Position numbers and translations under genes: made by a program
Assembly: GCA_027574665.1 (NCBI GenBank)
Contig: CM050655.1
Coordinates: 9,171,170-9,235,169 of the forward strand
Length of the DNA: 64,000 nt
Reading direction: 5' to 3'
From: Rhynochetos jubatus
Taxonomy: Eukaryota > Chordata > Aves > Eurypygiformes > Rhynochetidae
Shown: positions 13,501 to 28,500 of the stretch, one piece after another
How the letters are laid out: every line of letters starts with the position of its first letter
Position numbering within the stretch: position 1 is the stretch's first letter
Notes under the pieces: generated by a model
What the model was told of the DNA's origin: nothing
The model's database searches: none
What the model saw: the letters and a program-made list of their open reading frames with translations, nothing else

Positions 13501-16500
13501 AATAGCGCTCTGACAGAAAGCGAGTGAACAAAACGAAGTTGTCAATACGTCTTCTGTAATTAAATATAGGACAGTCCTCATTATTATATGCAAAATTAAC
13601 AAAAAGTCAGCCAATATTTTTTAGTGATGATCAAAACAGAGATGAAACCAAAGGGTTTGGGATAAGGAGAAGATACAGAACATTTTAAACACAACTCCAA
13701 ATCCCTCTTGCTTAGGTAAGTATTTAATTTCAAATTATTATGTATTCTTCCTTTAACAGTTCTCCCTCATCACTATAACGAGTAGTGTCTTCACCATCAC
13801 ATTAAATATATTCTTGCAAGAAGCATGCTGATGTTTTTCTGTTTCATGAGAAAAAGATTTGCAACGCCTGTCGGAGGTGCAGGATAGTCACTATTTATGC
13901 ACCATGGAACGTACACCCTCCTCAATGAAATGGGTTACCAGCTGATATTAAAGTTTCCATTTAGACACAGCAATTTTTAAAGATGGCACCAATACATTAC
14001 TTATGTCCTACCCTAAGTTGTCTGTGCACTGCATTGCGTTTTCTGTTGATTACTGTAAACTCTGCCTCAGATTCAGTGTCTGATGAGAATTACGGTTCAC
14101 AACAATTTAACAGTTCAGAAAAACATTATGGTATTTCTTTTCTTGGTGTTGATGTTCAGATGCTTCTGGACAGTTAGTCCTAGAGCTCTGCAGAGATCAC
14201 ATCACTATTTTTAAAAGGCCTCTCCAATTCCGTAGGACACCTGTGCTGCCGAGCTGTGAAACAGCACTGCTGCTGTTCTGACTGAATCAGAGGAGCTGGC
14301 AGGAGGCAGCAACCGTGCTGACCACGGCAAGGCCAGCACGCAGTCACACCTTGCAGGAAATCACAGCATGCAAATCTCATCCCACTGAGCAATGCCCAAG
14401 AAAAATCAAGTGAAGTTTACTTCAAACGCAGCTGAGAATGACTGCGGTTATCGGTAGGTAGGTATCAGCATGGCTGGCGTATTTCAGTGTTTTTACCTGA
14501 GGCTGAAAAATGCTGTTCTTACTAAGTTTGGAATTGGAGGTCAGTTGGATGTGATTGGGATATTGATTTGTACTGTTGCATTTGGAATTACTAAATCAAA
14601 CTTCAGTATTTCAAATTACAGCCCTCACAGAAATCTAAGTTTCTAGATAAAGGTATGTTTTGATGTCATACGATAGCTTGTTTGCATTTCCTTCTACTTC
14701 ATGAACCCCCAGAAAAGTACCACTTAAACCTCACCGAAGAAACACGAAGGGATAGCTTTATCCTGTGTATTTACAATGATATCCTAGAATATAATAATCA
14801 TGAATACAACTGTATGAACAGAAAGGCACCATGCTTTTCTTTTCTACTACACAGCAAGGCCGAGTGCAATGTACGAAAGATGCACACTTCTGCAATTTAA
14901 GGGTATCATGGTTTACCCTGACAGCAGCTTTGAATTAGATTTGAATCCAATCCTCTCATGTGTTCTTCATAAATACCCATATACAGAAAAATCTGTGTAC
15001 AAACATTAGTACTAAGAACAATGCCTAAAGGCTTCTGTGAAGCTTAAAGAGCAATGTAACAAGACCTGTGCAAATAATAATATTAATCAGCAGAGCTATA
15101 AGGCCTTTTATAAAATAGTACTGAGGTTATGGGACAAAAAGGAGTGTAAGACAGAATAAGTATTTCCTATGGTTCCCCAGACTGCTTGAAAACCCACCTA
15201 GAGAGACAGTAAGGAATGCATCCTCACACTTCCCCCCAAAAGGAACCTGCTTATCTGACAAATGTGGAAAAGGAAGGTTGGCAAAAACCAACCGAACAAC
15301 CCAGTACCCACAACAAAACCTTCCAAAAATCTGCTTTCTACTCAGAAGCATATTGTTGTTGTAAGTTCAAACCACTTGTGTTGCATTAATATTGCCAAGG
15401 TTATTTCTCAAATCATGACACCAGAGAATACACGCTTCAGATAACTATAGACACTCACGAGACACTGGCACAACTAGAGCACTCAATCAGCCTTTTGCAA
15501 CGTGAGTAGCAATCCTCCCTCTCAAAGGCTAATTTACATTTGACCAATAAATGCATGCCAAAGGAGCACATTTTCTATAATCTGGCCTGTTTTTCAAGCA
15601 CATTTCACTGAAAGTATTTACCATGAGATATTGCCTGGCAAGACAGACAGACTCAATTGTGCCCTGGAGGTAGACAGTGGATTTCTTCTGTGGGTTACTA
15701 GGGTCAGGGAAGTGGATCTGAGCACCAGTCCTCTGCATGATATGTTTGATGTTACTGCCGTTTCGACCCATCATAAAGAGATGATGCTGCGCTGCAATGT
15801 CTAGCTGTGTGCTCACAGGGATCGCAGAGGCCAGGCTCCCAGCTAGGTGTTCTAATAGCATGGCTGTTCCTTCCTGTGGGGGAAAGGCAAGAAATCGGTG
15901 AAACAGTGCTCACAGGCATACAAAACGACATTTCAGACTCTTTCCTTACTTGTCATGCATTCTACATTTAAGATAAAGAAAATTCTGTCTTGTTTAAAAA
16001 CCCGGTTCATTTGGTAAAGGTAACAGATGGAGTAACTCTATTTACTATGCCCATTTTATGACCAAATGCAGTGTTTAATTGGTGTGATGAAAGGCAGTAA
16101 GATGATGTTGAATGCTTTGGTCCCAATAAACCTTCTGCACCCACAAACAGCAGTAAGAAAGTCAGAGATTTTTTGGGTAGCTATACTTGCAAAATTTGTC
16201 TTTCAATTTTGGCCTAAAATGTTCTTACTGGCTTGAGATACACCCATCTGAGACCTTATCGATCTGTCTTCACTGCCAGCTGTTAGCCAGGAAACTTTCA
16301 TATTTTATCAAGACAAATAGGCTCAGGGCAGTTCCCTCACTAGACTGAAATTCACACCTCCCAGGCCCAGTGTTACTGTCAGGGCAGCTTTCAAGGTTCT
16401 ATATCTGAGTGCACGTTGAGAAGATGAAAGCACGAAGAAGTCTTGATCAGGGTTTGTTTTGTGTGGGTTTTTAAAAATTTTTATTTGGGTGGGTGGGTTG

Positions 16501-19500
16501 GGTTTTTTGTTTAATTAAAAATGGGTAAGATTAGCACATATTCCAGAACTGCTGGAAACCCAAACATGTGTGAAAGAGATGAAAAATAGATTGAAAGATT
16601 AACAGAAACAATGCTAACTCCTAAAACTAATTTTTATGCCTTTTAAACCTCACCTTTACCAGTCAAGTTTAAAAAAAAAAACCCAACCCTCTGGATTCAA
16701 AACAATAACATAATAACATACAACAGCAACATGCGCTGATGAGGCAGGATAAAACATTAATATAGTCCAAGCGTCTAAATTGTGACGATATTTATGATAC
16801 GCAGAAGCCGAGGTAAGACGACACGTTACCTTCACAGCACTAGTGTTATTCTGTGATCCTCTTACAATGACTGTAGCACCATACATTCGAGAGCGTTGTT
16901 TAAAGGAAACTGAAATATTATACATCTGAGAGATATGCTGAATTGAGGGAGAATTAGGATCTGGGATTGGTTGGAGAATTCCAGCAATAGGCAATTCAAA
17001 CATCAGTACCAACGGAAGCAGCTCCTACAACAACATTGAAGAGCAAAGATTGAAAGGCGAAATCATACTCACTAAAGCTACACATTTATTACTGAATCGT
17101 AATGTACTGGTCAGTGAGGATTAAACTGACAATACATCCTCTGCCCAGGGTTCACTGATAAAAATATTATCACATCTCGAGTTGGAAAAAGGCACCAATC
17201 TTTTTCCAGGCACACAATGCGTTCGTGGTTCGATAGGCTTTTTTGTTTGTGTTTTTTTCCCCTAAAGTAACAAGATCTTTTGCAACTATGTAGCAACAGC
17301 AAAGCGGGTAATTTCCCCTACTTATCCATGCATACCTACAAACAGGGCAGTATTTGTAATCTTCCTGGAGAAATCTTTCCTGTCATGGATTAATGGGAAC
17401 TCTGAAGTCAGCTACGAACCCACGTTAACATCAGCCTCTTTCATGACTGTCGAGACCAAGGTTGTGGAAGTGACAAACCCGACTACAGTAACTGCAGCAG
17501 AGGTTTAATAAGTTACTAGATTTGTAAGTACCCATGCCAGAATACACACACAAATCCAAAGTAGAATGTAAAGAGAGAAGAATGCTATGAGTGGAGAATG
17601 GAACTGAATTCCACCAAATTATTTACACAAATTATACATGGAAATGGTTACAATTTTAAAAGGCAGCAATCATCTTTCCTAAGCCATAGATCCACACAGG
17701 ATGCCTGAGCTTCGACATGCCATCTGTGGAGGGTAATTTATGATGCGATTTTAAACACAGTATGGCATACTTTACATCTTGCTTATACTGTAGACTTCAT
17801 GTTCAAGGTCACAGAATGGTTGGAAGGGACCTTTAAAAATCATCTAGTCCAACCCCCCTGTGATGAGCAGGGACACCTTCAACTAGAGCAGGTTGCTCAG
17901 AGCCCCGGCCAACCTCACCTTGGATGTTTCTAGGGATGGGGCTTCTACCACCTCTGGGCAACCTGTGCCAGTGTTTCACCACCCTCACTGTAAAAAAATT
18001 CTTCCTAATATCTAGTCTAAACCTCCCCTCTTTTAGCTTACAACCATTACCCCTTGTCCTGTCACTACAGGCCCTATAAAAAAGTTTGCCCCCATCATTC
18101 TTATAGGCCCCCTCCCTTCAGGTACTGAAGGGCCGCAATAAGGTCTCCCTGGAGCCTTCTCTTCTCCAGGCTGAACAAGCCCAACTCTCTCAGCCTCTCT
18201 CCATAGGAGAGGTGCTCCAGCCCTCTGATCCTTTTTGTGGCCTCCTCTGGACCTCCTCCAGCAGGTCCATGTTTTTCTTGTACTGAGGGCTCCAGAGCTG
18301 GACACAGCACTCCAGGTGGGGTCTCACCAGAGCACAGCAGAGGGGGAGAATCCCTTCCCTTGACCTGCTGGCCACACTTCCTTTGATGCAGCCCAGGATA
18401 AGGTTCGCCTTGGGCTACTTAACAGTTTGTCCAGATGAGAATCACTGTTGTTATAACACCTTTTGCATGTTACTCTTGTGGATTCTGACATTTGTTCCTC
18501 TATTTCTGCTGTCATAAGACACAGGCAGACAATCCTAGGGTTCTCAAAGCTATATATTTTTTTCCCCTTGCAAGTGTTTGAGAGAACGTTATACTGAAAT
18601 AGACTATTACCCGAATTCTAACTCTTGCGGACTCCACTCCGGCTGGCTGCCCTGCAATAGACACCTGAAAGAGCAAGAACACAGAAAACATAGCATCACA
18701 TTTTCAAAGGAGGCACTGGAAAAGTTATTCCTATACCTGTGGTGTTCTTTTTTTAAAAAAAAATCAACACTTATTTCACACCTGGTAACATCTCAAGTCT
18801 TCTCTGAAGAGCAGCTGAAAACTAAAACCAGTTAAAAAAATTACTTATGAGTATTAGAGCATCTTAGTTTACACAGGTTTAAGCAACTAGAAAAAAATGA
18901 CAGATCAAACAATACAGCAGTTCGGATCAAAGAATGGAATTACTACTATATACGTGTGCTCAGTGCTAATATTCAACAGTGGGTTTTCTTGGAACGTTTT
19001 GAAATCATGGTGCGTTGCACAGCAGCCACTAGGATGCACAAGAGGGAAGTCTAAATACAGTGATTAAAGACTTGAAAGTAAACATTCCAGTAATATTAGC
19101 ACTACAACAGATGTTCGATTCAGGTTCAATGACTTACCCTAATGAAGTTAAACTCTTACAACGAGACATTAATTGCTGCTAGCTATGCACCAAGTTTAGT
19201 TTTCAACTAAGTTACACCATTAGCCAAAAGCACCAAGAAATTAATCAGTATGTTAAATAAATGAGGTGTTGAACAGGAAAAAAGTACAAGAGCAGTGCTC
19301 TTCAAACTAAGTTGTTGACTTCTGTATGCTCAAAATAATTTTAGTTTTAAAAAATTGAAGTGATTCATGAGCCATCACAAATTGTTTCCATCTGTTTTTA
19401 TAGATTTGCTCACTTAGGAAGTCCCGTGCTTTCCACAGAGTGTAAATACCAAAAATCAGTTTCCCCCGAACATGAACTCACCGTACCCAACAAACCCAAA

Positions 19501-22500
19501 CTGATGAAAGTAGTTTAGAAATGTTTTGTACTCTCAGGAATTACAGTATAAATGCGTTAAATATTAAGCAATACTTACTTGGTTGCTTTTCTCTGCTTGA
19601 TTATTCCTATTGGAGTCTGGAAAATGGATGTGGCATCCTGTTTCCTCCATCACCTTTTTAATATTATTGCCACCTTTACCTATCACATGAGAATGTTCTG
19701 TATGTGAAACGTCCATCTTCAAGGTTACCCGATTGCGCTGGGAAAAAAACCACCCACGATTAGATTTGTTCACAACAGAGCCCAAATATTTTAGAGTAAC
19801 GTAGTTTCAAAAGTGACAGTCAAAATTTTACATCCAAAGTATTTTTGCTGTGCCTTAACTGGCTTAACTTCTACTCAAAACGTTTTTAATATGGACCATA
19901 GTCAGATGCTAAACCATTCACATTTTCTTTCCAATGAGGAAATAACATGGAAATAAATACCCCAAAGATACATATTCAAAAATTGTCTAAGGCTTTTAAA
20001 ACAAGCCCTAGCCTTTATCAACTGTGACTTAAATGTCCTTTTGCCATCCATTCCATTAATAACTGACATCATTAAACATCCATCCAATTAAACATCCATC
20101 CAATAATTCCATTATTTTAACTCTGTGCTCTTCAGTTGTAGTCGCACATCCCTATCTGACCTGAAAGGATCATATGGTGAAGACTTTGGCAAATCATAAA
20201 GCCATGGGACCTAAAATAACAGGATTTTTATCTCCTTTAGTTTTTCTGGTACGTAAAATTTCAAAATATACAAGCACTGCCTTCAGCTGTTCGTAAAAGG
20301 TATATTGTTAACAGTCCTTCATAGTATTGTTAATAGTTGTCCAAAAAACTGCGCTTATCACCGGAATGTTCCTTTTGGCAACCTATTTAGAGAATCAAGA
20401 AGTTGGCATACAGCAACACAGAAGCCATACAGACTGTGCCAAAAGACTTGCTATTGGATGGAAAGAAAGTCTGATGAACATCCGAGACCCCTGACTAAAA
20501 TGTCGACATTTTAGAAATTCTGCTCCTAATGTTTAAGAAAGCAGTAACAGTTAAAAGTAGAACTGCATAAATGCTCCTCATACTGAATTTCAAACAAACC
20601 CAAAATTTCAGGTTCACTGAAGTGGCCGTATAATCTACTGTTTGCTGTGAAGCTGTATGTCAGATTTTAAAGTGAAAAAACCCAATCCAATCAACAAGCT
20701 ACATGTGCTTTTAGCCATACGGATGGAAATACTACTTCTGTACAGGTCAGATCTAGGAAAAAGTGCTTTAAGCAAGTATCGTTGCATGTTTAAATATGTG
20801 TGTACACGCCAAATACCAACATTCAGAAGAAATATATTGGAGGCTTTGCTTCGGAGCATTCACAAAAACTTCCTGTTTAAATGAGCCCAGTTAAAGAGAT
20901 CAATGTCACCACAAAATCAGGGGCTAAGGTGTCATTCTCAATATGTGCTTTCTTACTTTTGTGTCCAAGACAGACATGATTTTCTCTTTTGCTTCTTTAA
21001 CATTTTCCTTTTTTCCAGAGACTTTAATATGGGGATCTAGGAAAGAAATTAAAAGACTTGTAAGAAAAATACAGTGAAATATCTGTTAAAAAATTCTTCA
21101 CTGCTTAAATAAATTGGAATCTATTCTTTATAGTTCCGCAATAAACTGTATCACCAAGGTTTGGAATTTAGCTAAAACCCAATTGTATCATTCCATCCCT
21201 TCAGCCCCACAGTTTGCATTACCAGATGAGTTCATTAAATACGATAATCAACTTCAAATTAAAAGAAACCACGTCAAACTCACATTACAGTATTAAAAAC
21301 TGCCTGCAACGCAATTACACAGCTAAGTCACCATGTCTTCTCAAACAAATATTAACCGAGGACAACTAAGAGCTTTTTCCACAGCCTTACTCAAGCTTAA
21401 CACATTGTCTAGAAAAAAAAACCCACCCTCAAACCCAAACCCATCCTCACCATCACTTAGTCACATTTAAGTAGCCCCTAGAACTGTCTTTTGCAGTTTT
21501 AAGCTGGCAATAAGGCCTCTACCAGAACTTTTCTGATTGAAGTTATCAAATTAAAGTATCACCTACGTAATAAATTAAGTCTCTGAAGCTTCTAGTAGAT
21601 AAATTAAGATTTGCTCCCACGTTAGGTCTCACTGGACAACAGCTGGTGTATATCAAACACTGAATCGACAACAGTCTGCATTATAATTTTCAGATCACTG
21701 TCCCTAAACAGCAGGGGGTGCCAGACTGAGCTACCGGGTACAGTTCTGCATGCTGGAATATACACCTGGCCAGCAAGGAAAGAACTGAGTTGGGAACTAG
21801 TTTAAGTGTCACTCAAACAAGTGTGAAAGTCACACATTCGATAGTTTAGCAGCACCATCTGGTGTCCAGAAGCACAAAGTGCCACGATGCAAAATTACTG
21901 TCAAAACATTAAATGTAGGTTCAATTAAATCATACAAAAAAATTCCCCAATCCAAATTTGTAAATATTAGAAACAAGGATATGATTTTGTAGGTGGTGCC
22001 TTTTTCCTCTGTCCCTATTTTTCAAGCCCTGTGCCCTTTTGCAGTCTGACAGTGTTTTGTCTTCTGTGATGGGTTCAGCTGTTCCCCACCCCAAAATTCT
22101 AAACCCTCTTCTGGCTAATGAACTAATCTAATTCATTATGCTCGACACGTACATCTTAGGGTAAATAAAAGTAAATATGTTCTCAGTGGCAGGAGAAAAC
22201 ATCGCCAACAACACAACATATCTGCCTTTCCCATCATCTCAGCGATTGGAATCACTTCACGACTAAAGAAAATGCCAAACTTCAGATTGTAAACCTGTTG
22301 TAGTCAATTGAAAATTGGAACTGTTTTAGTCATCTCTGGATACCCTTTTTCATTCCAATAATAAAGAACCTCTAGTCTACCACTGGGAAGTTCTGAGCAC
22401 ATTCAGCTGGGGACATAGAAATCCTCAAGGAACACCGGATTCACTGCCAAGTTTCATGAAAGTCAAGAAAAATGCAGCATTTTGAGTTCTGAGAAACAGA

Positions 22501-25500
22501 CATATTTCATTTTTAAAAATGGAAAAACTGTAGTCATAAGAACATGGTATGCACATAGAATTTACAGAAGCTACAAAAATCTGCTGCTTCAGCCTTTTCA
22601 CAATGGAGCAAAGCAAGAAAAATAAAAAACACACAAAACCCAAAACAAAATAGTCATAAGAGCAATTTTTCTTTCTTTTTTTTTTTTTTTTTAAGTTGAC
22701 AGTAAGCCATGTGGTTCTAATGTGTTTAAGCTGTGAATGATATTTGAAGTGGATGTTGCAGGCAGAAATTCCCAGAAGCAGATTCTAGCACACTATGTAT
22801 GCTCCAAGTGCTCTTTAGAGGCAACCAGGAAAAACAAAAACCCAGGCCACCACCACTTTGGGGTTGATATTCACATACTTGTAAACATTGTATTTTAATA
22901 CACATTTGGTCACAAGTATGAAAAACATCTGAAATAAGCCTGGCATCCTCTTAGTCCTAAAGATTACTACCATTCCATAATACTATCTGGTTAGCCATGG
23001 GCGAAAATACATTGTACGTGGGCAAACAGCTATTTCTTCCATTTCTCACCTCAGCTGGACTCTTCTTTCTTTGTTGGTACTGACAGCTTCAGCAAAAAAT
23101 CCCCTATTTCTACATTTAACCTTTCTTTGTTCTTTTTTAGAGGAAAAAAGCTCAATTACTCACTTCAAAAACAAAAGCAAAGAAGAATCCACAAAGCAAG
23201 AAAGAATCCACTGACGCCAGTGACAATTCTAAAATATGCTATGAAATCTTTCAAAATCCATCTTAAGTACCCTCTCCTTACTTGACTTCTTCTCAATGAC
23301 ACAGTGGTTGGTAATGGATATGAAGCAACTTGTTTTTAAGTTAACAAAATTCTTCTTTTGAGACTCACTCACTATTTCCTTCAAAGACGCACAATTTAGA
23401 TAGGATAGCCACATCAAAATTTTGCATGGAAAGAGTTACTTGCAACTAATAGAGTGTGAATTATTTGAACTGATTTTGCAAGAGTTGAAAGTATACTGAA
23501 ATTATGTATGATCTGCAGGAAAACCAACAGGTACCCAAATAATATTGAATCAAGAAACAAACTGATGACTTCAGGAATTACTTAAAAATTCAGAGGGGCA
23601 ATTAGACCATATAATCTGATTTCCTGTATATTACTAACTCTTACATTTCTCAAACATACCTCTATACGGAATCACTCAGCTTGTTTGCATTGCAGTTCCT
23701 CTGGAAAATGCGGAAGAGTAGAAAATTGTCTTCCCTAATGGTTCATCCGTTTCGGCCTCCCAGATCTGTGCTTGATTTGTGATATGGTTTGTAGTTGGGG
23801 TCACTGGTTCTTGTTCTATGTTCCCCCCCAGCACCTGCCCTTGAGATTAAAAAGCCTCAGGGTTCAATAGTGTCTTCCAGTGAACGTCCATACATGCTAG
23901 GCACATCACCTATCATTACATCAACTCTTTCTGAGCCCAACCCTAAATAGTCTAATTGGACCCATCAGTAAGAAAAATGAGCTAGAGCTGCCATCTGTTT
24001 TTTTCCTGGCTACATTATATACTTCAAAGTAAATAAACACTTCGGTTTCTGCTTTTTGACACTATACCATGGCTGGATTTACCAGAAGATAATCAAAAGG
24101 AAAGCTGCTCCCAAACTTCTTGGAAGCCCAGTGCAGATCAGGCTGCATTTGGCTTCAACTGTCTGCTGAACAGAGAAAACCTGTCACTAATGGAATCAGC
24201 ATTTAACCAGAAAGCTGAAACTGGACGTCATCTGAACTATTTTGTGGAAAAGACTGAAACTGGATAGTATTCAAAAATTGCTTTTAGGATTTCTGTCCGA
24301 GTAGGCTCGACTATGTAAGGACTTTACGTATCAACACAAAGGACTGATTAAAACAGGTGCCTTAAGCTTTCTAAACGTTCCCTGAAGCTGTTGCCTCCAA
24401 TAAGGAGTCAAATACATTAAAAATTATTCCAGGGCATTTGTTACTTCTTGGCACCGTAAGGTTAGGGTGTTCAGCACTTGTGTACTGTTACTGTTAGCCA
24501 ACAGCGCTGTCTGTCTGCTGTTGTATTTACCTTAGACTAGGCTGAACATAACATTTTTCCCTGCCACCCGCTTTCCAGGTGCAACTATTTGTTCCATGGA
24601 TTTAGTTACATTTTTTAACTGAGCAAAAAATTACTACCCTGCCTTAGTACTAAAACCAAAACATTTGTTGGCTAAAGCTCTACATTTAATATTTGAAATA
24701 CCTACAGGGTGTGACTGTAGCCATGCATTCTCAGTGAAGTCCAAATCAGGATAATTAGCACTCTCAAAAGTCTGAAGAGGATAGTCAGGCATAAAAGTAC
24801 AGCAGGTGCGATGTACGTAGAGTGCTGTCAGCACAGATACACGTAAGACCACCCTCCAGTAAGCATCTAGATGAACCCGACTGACCACAGCACCTGCAGA
24901 GTCATTAAGTGGAACGAGACCACCCATCGAACAAGACCAACCGATTCCCACTGAAAGGGCTCTTGGCAATGCTGGTTTTGTCCCGCTGGGAACTGCATCA
25001 GATCACCAAGATCTTATGCCCGTCTCCATCCCTGATGAACCGTGGTTTTGGTATTTATTTTTACTGGTGGAGGGAAAAAACCCATCCTATTCCCCTGTTG
25101 GGTTTTTTTAAGCTTTCACACAACCTTAAGTATATTTAAAATAAAACTAGAGTTACAGCAAAGACCAGATGCCTACCATGGAAGAAGAAATGAGACACCA
25201 AAGCTTTGCATGCCATTTGCAAACACTGCTTCAGCAGAAGTCTGCATGGTAAAAGCGTGTAAGGTTCTAATGCTCTAAATACAAGTGCAGCATCAGAAAA
25301 TGGAAAAAAGTTTAACTCAAAAAAGCAACATGATTAGTGACTTCCAAAATATAAAAACAACCTTGTAATCTACCTTCTAACCGATTTTGATGGGCAGTAT
25401 CTTTTTCCCCCAAGAATGGAAATGAAATTAAACATTAACAGATTCCTTCCCACCCCCTGCTTCTCAAGAACGGGGGAATATTTACATGAAATAGCCAAAG

Positions 25501-28500
25501 TTACACAACAGAAAACACTGGAAATTTTTCTCAAGAGTCGTCATTTTGCCAGACTCCTGCCTTGAAGTGGCCTTTTATTGCTCCTATCCTCCAATTCCTC
25601 GCTCCACACTTTGGCAGAGTTTCCACCTCCTCGGTCTTTGTCTGCAGCTATAGCAGCGAGCCTCCAGCTCTTTTGCTACTATTGTGTACAGCGTGTCAGT
25701 AAACAAAGTAAAATTCCTCCAAGCAAAAAATACATTTGTGCCAATGCAAGCGCATCTACACTAACTTTTGCCAAGCAAGAAGTATTTCGGATAATTCAGA
25801 CATTGAACTGTGTAGGCCTCTCCTGCAAGCCAGACGTTACATTTAACATCTGGGCAAGCTCTTCAGACCACAGCTACGCATCCAGCTTGTTTACAGGATG
25901 AACAGACTTGACTTAAGTTACAGAAATGCCACCAGTCTAAAAATAGCTAGACAACTGGGCAACACCAGGGCAGATGACAGTCATTCTTAATAAGGAGCTG
26001 ATTAAGAGCTGATTAGCCCATGAGTATGAAAATATCTGCCCCAAAATTACTAGCAAAAACACACTAAGCTATGAGAGAAGTTAAAAAGACAAAGCCAAAT
26101 GAACACGTGCAAGGTTGTGTGCTCTCAACTGAAAGAGCGAGCACATAATTCATGCTACAACAATAAGATGAAACACAGGTCTATAAAACAAGTGGATTTA
26201 TTAAAAAGGTCAAGCAGGACTTCCTATTAATATGGGAAAATGGATAATTGAATTGAAATTATTTACTTAATGCTCATCAATAAATTAGGAAATACTGTGT
26301 GTACAGTTGTTAGAGTGAATATTCACTAACCAAACTAGATGGATTAATGACAGCCAAGATAGACTTGAAATAGGCTCAATCTATTCCCATGGGGAATAAA
26401 CATTAAGGCTAAAAGCATGCAGCAAATGCTCATGATTAAGGGCATATGCAAAGTAACTCGATTGAATACGAAAGGAAATTTGTCACTTGGGCACTTCTTG
26501 CTGTTGGTTTATCACATTAAAGGAATTCTGACCCTCCCTCATGCACCTCACTGCACTTACTTCACCTCCCAGTATCTAAACCACAGAAGAAAAAAAGCTG
26601 CTCATGTATTAAGGCAGAATGCAATGGGTCACTTACTACTGCAGACTCTGTGCATCTTTGGATGTTTTTGGTTTGCATTTTGCTGTGAGTTTGTGTTGGG
26701 TTTTTTTTTTTTTTTTTTTAGTTTATATTAGACTGCATCATCATTGTCTCTGAACAACACTTCAACTATCTGACTCGGGCCTGATCAAAAGCCTACCCAA
26801 AGCATCACAATACTCAACATGGGCTGCGAGCAATTAATAGTGTCTTCACAGTAGACATATCCTGAGGGTCTGGGCATTCTAGGGGATGTTTGTTGTGGAC
26901 AAACTGCTGATTATGGAGCCACTGCCTATACGTGCACACACATCTGAAAGACTTGGTGGTCTTCTCGGAACCTTTTCAATCATAACTTTCCCCCTTAATG
27001 GCATCTAACTCCAAACCATCTTTAAGAATTTCTGCGGAGTATATTGCACTCTTTTGCCACAGCTGCAGGGAAAGCAGTTTACAGGCAAGCCTTTGCTTTT
27101 TCACATTTTGGTTGCTGATACGTAGTCACCTGAGGAACATTAAATCCCAGAGCATTGCTTTTCAACCCTGCGCTGTAACAACCACACGATGGTGATGCCT
27201 ACTTAGCCCCTCCTTACTCTCCCCACTATTTATAAAAATACACGTACACATACAGACACATACACACAGATATTCATGAAGCAGAGACTGGGTAAAACAC
27301 TAACCTTCGACACACAGGCACAAAACTGAAGGAACAGTGTGCAACATCTGGCAGAGCACAGAAAAGGCTCGTTTCTCAAAGGTTACAGAGTGTAGTTCAA
27401 AACAAACTTCAAAACCTCTAACAGGCTACTTTAACTAAAATGCCCAAAGTGAAATAGGTGTTTGATGTAGCCTTCCAAAAGAAAACAAGTAAGATGAGGT
27501 GCATTTCTACATCAGCTCATAGCTGAATCCCACATTGGTGTCTCTTAGCAGCCTTGAAACATCTCAGCAGAGCCCCAAAAATTACTCTTCAGAATGTCTA
27601 GACTTGAGAGAAAATGAGCCAGAAATATCAGATAAGCTTTAAAAAAATAGATTACCTGTACAACTTATTATTTTTGGAGAAATAAACAACAGATGACTGG
27701 ATTTCGGACCCAGTGACAGAGGAAATGGAAGTTGAAAGACTTCTCTTAAAGCAGAAGCAAAGAGGTAAGACAAGGAAGAAGTAAGAGAACATATGGCAAC
27801 TTAAACAGAAAAGTGACCATATTTGAAGGGAGAAGGGGAAGGCCAAGGTGGAGAAGAAGAAAACCTGAAAAGAAGAAATGAGAATGAATTAATTGTAAGT
27901 CACCAAGAGACTCCATTTCAGTTACACAATTTGAGTTTCTTACAACTATAATTAGTGGAAATGTCTTATTTTACTTTTTCTTAAAAAGGTCATTAGCAAC
28001 ATTTTATAAACGCATTCGATCGCTAAAAGGCACGTGCCACGCTGCAACTGTCCTGCCACTTGGGCAGTTGTTCTTCGTCCTTTAGCCTGAGCAGCCACCC
28101 AAGGCAAGGCGAGGTCCTAGCAGGACGCAGTCTGTTTTGTCTTATTTTTTTCATCATGAAACCAAAGAATTCACGGTTCATTACTTAAATGTCTGTTACC
28201 ACTGTATCTCAAAGCACAAACATAGAACCACAATGCCTGGGAAGGAAAATAATAAACAGAGAGAAGAAAAAAGCTGTAGTGTAAGATCAACTTAATAGAG
28301 GACTTAACCCCAACTTTCCTATCAAAAATAACCCCATTATATCTTCACTGCACACAGACCCATATTCAGGGGTACCATTTCCATGCATAAGCCTCAAGAT
28401 CATTTTAATTTCTTACACACACATTTGCAAAACAGCCATTGCAGCTTTGTTTTGCTGAATAAAAAGCACCGTAACATCTGACTCGTGAGCCTAAATTCAT

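Noticed and set aside
17220-17240. gttcgtggttcgataggc as a possible tRNA B box
   Set aside because: No matching A box, acceptor stem or cloverleaf could be built around it.
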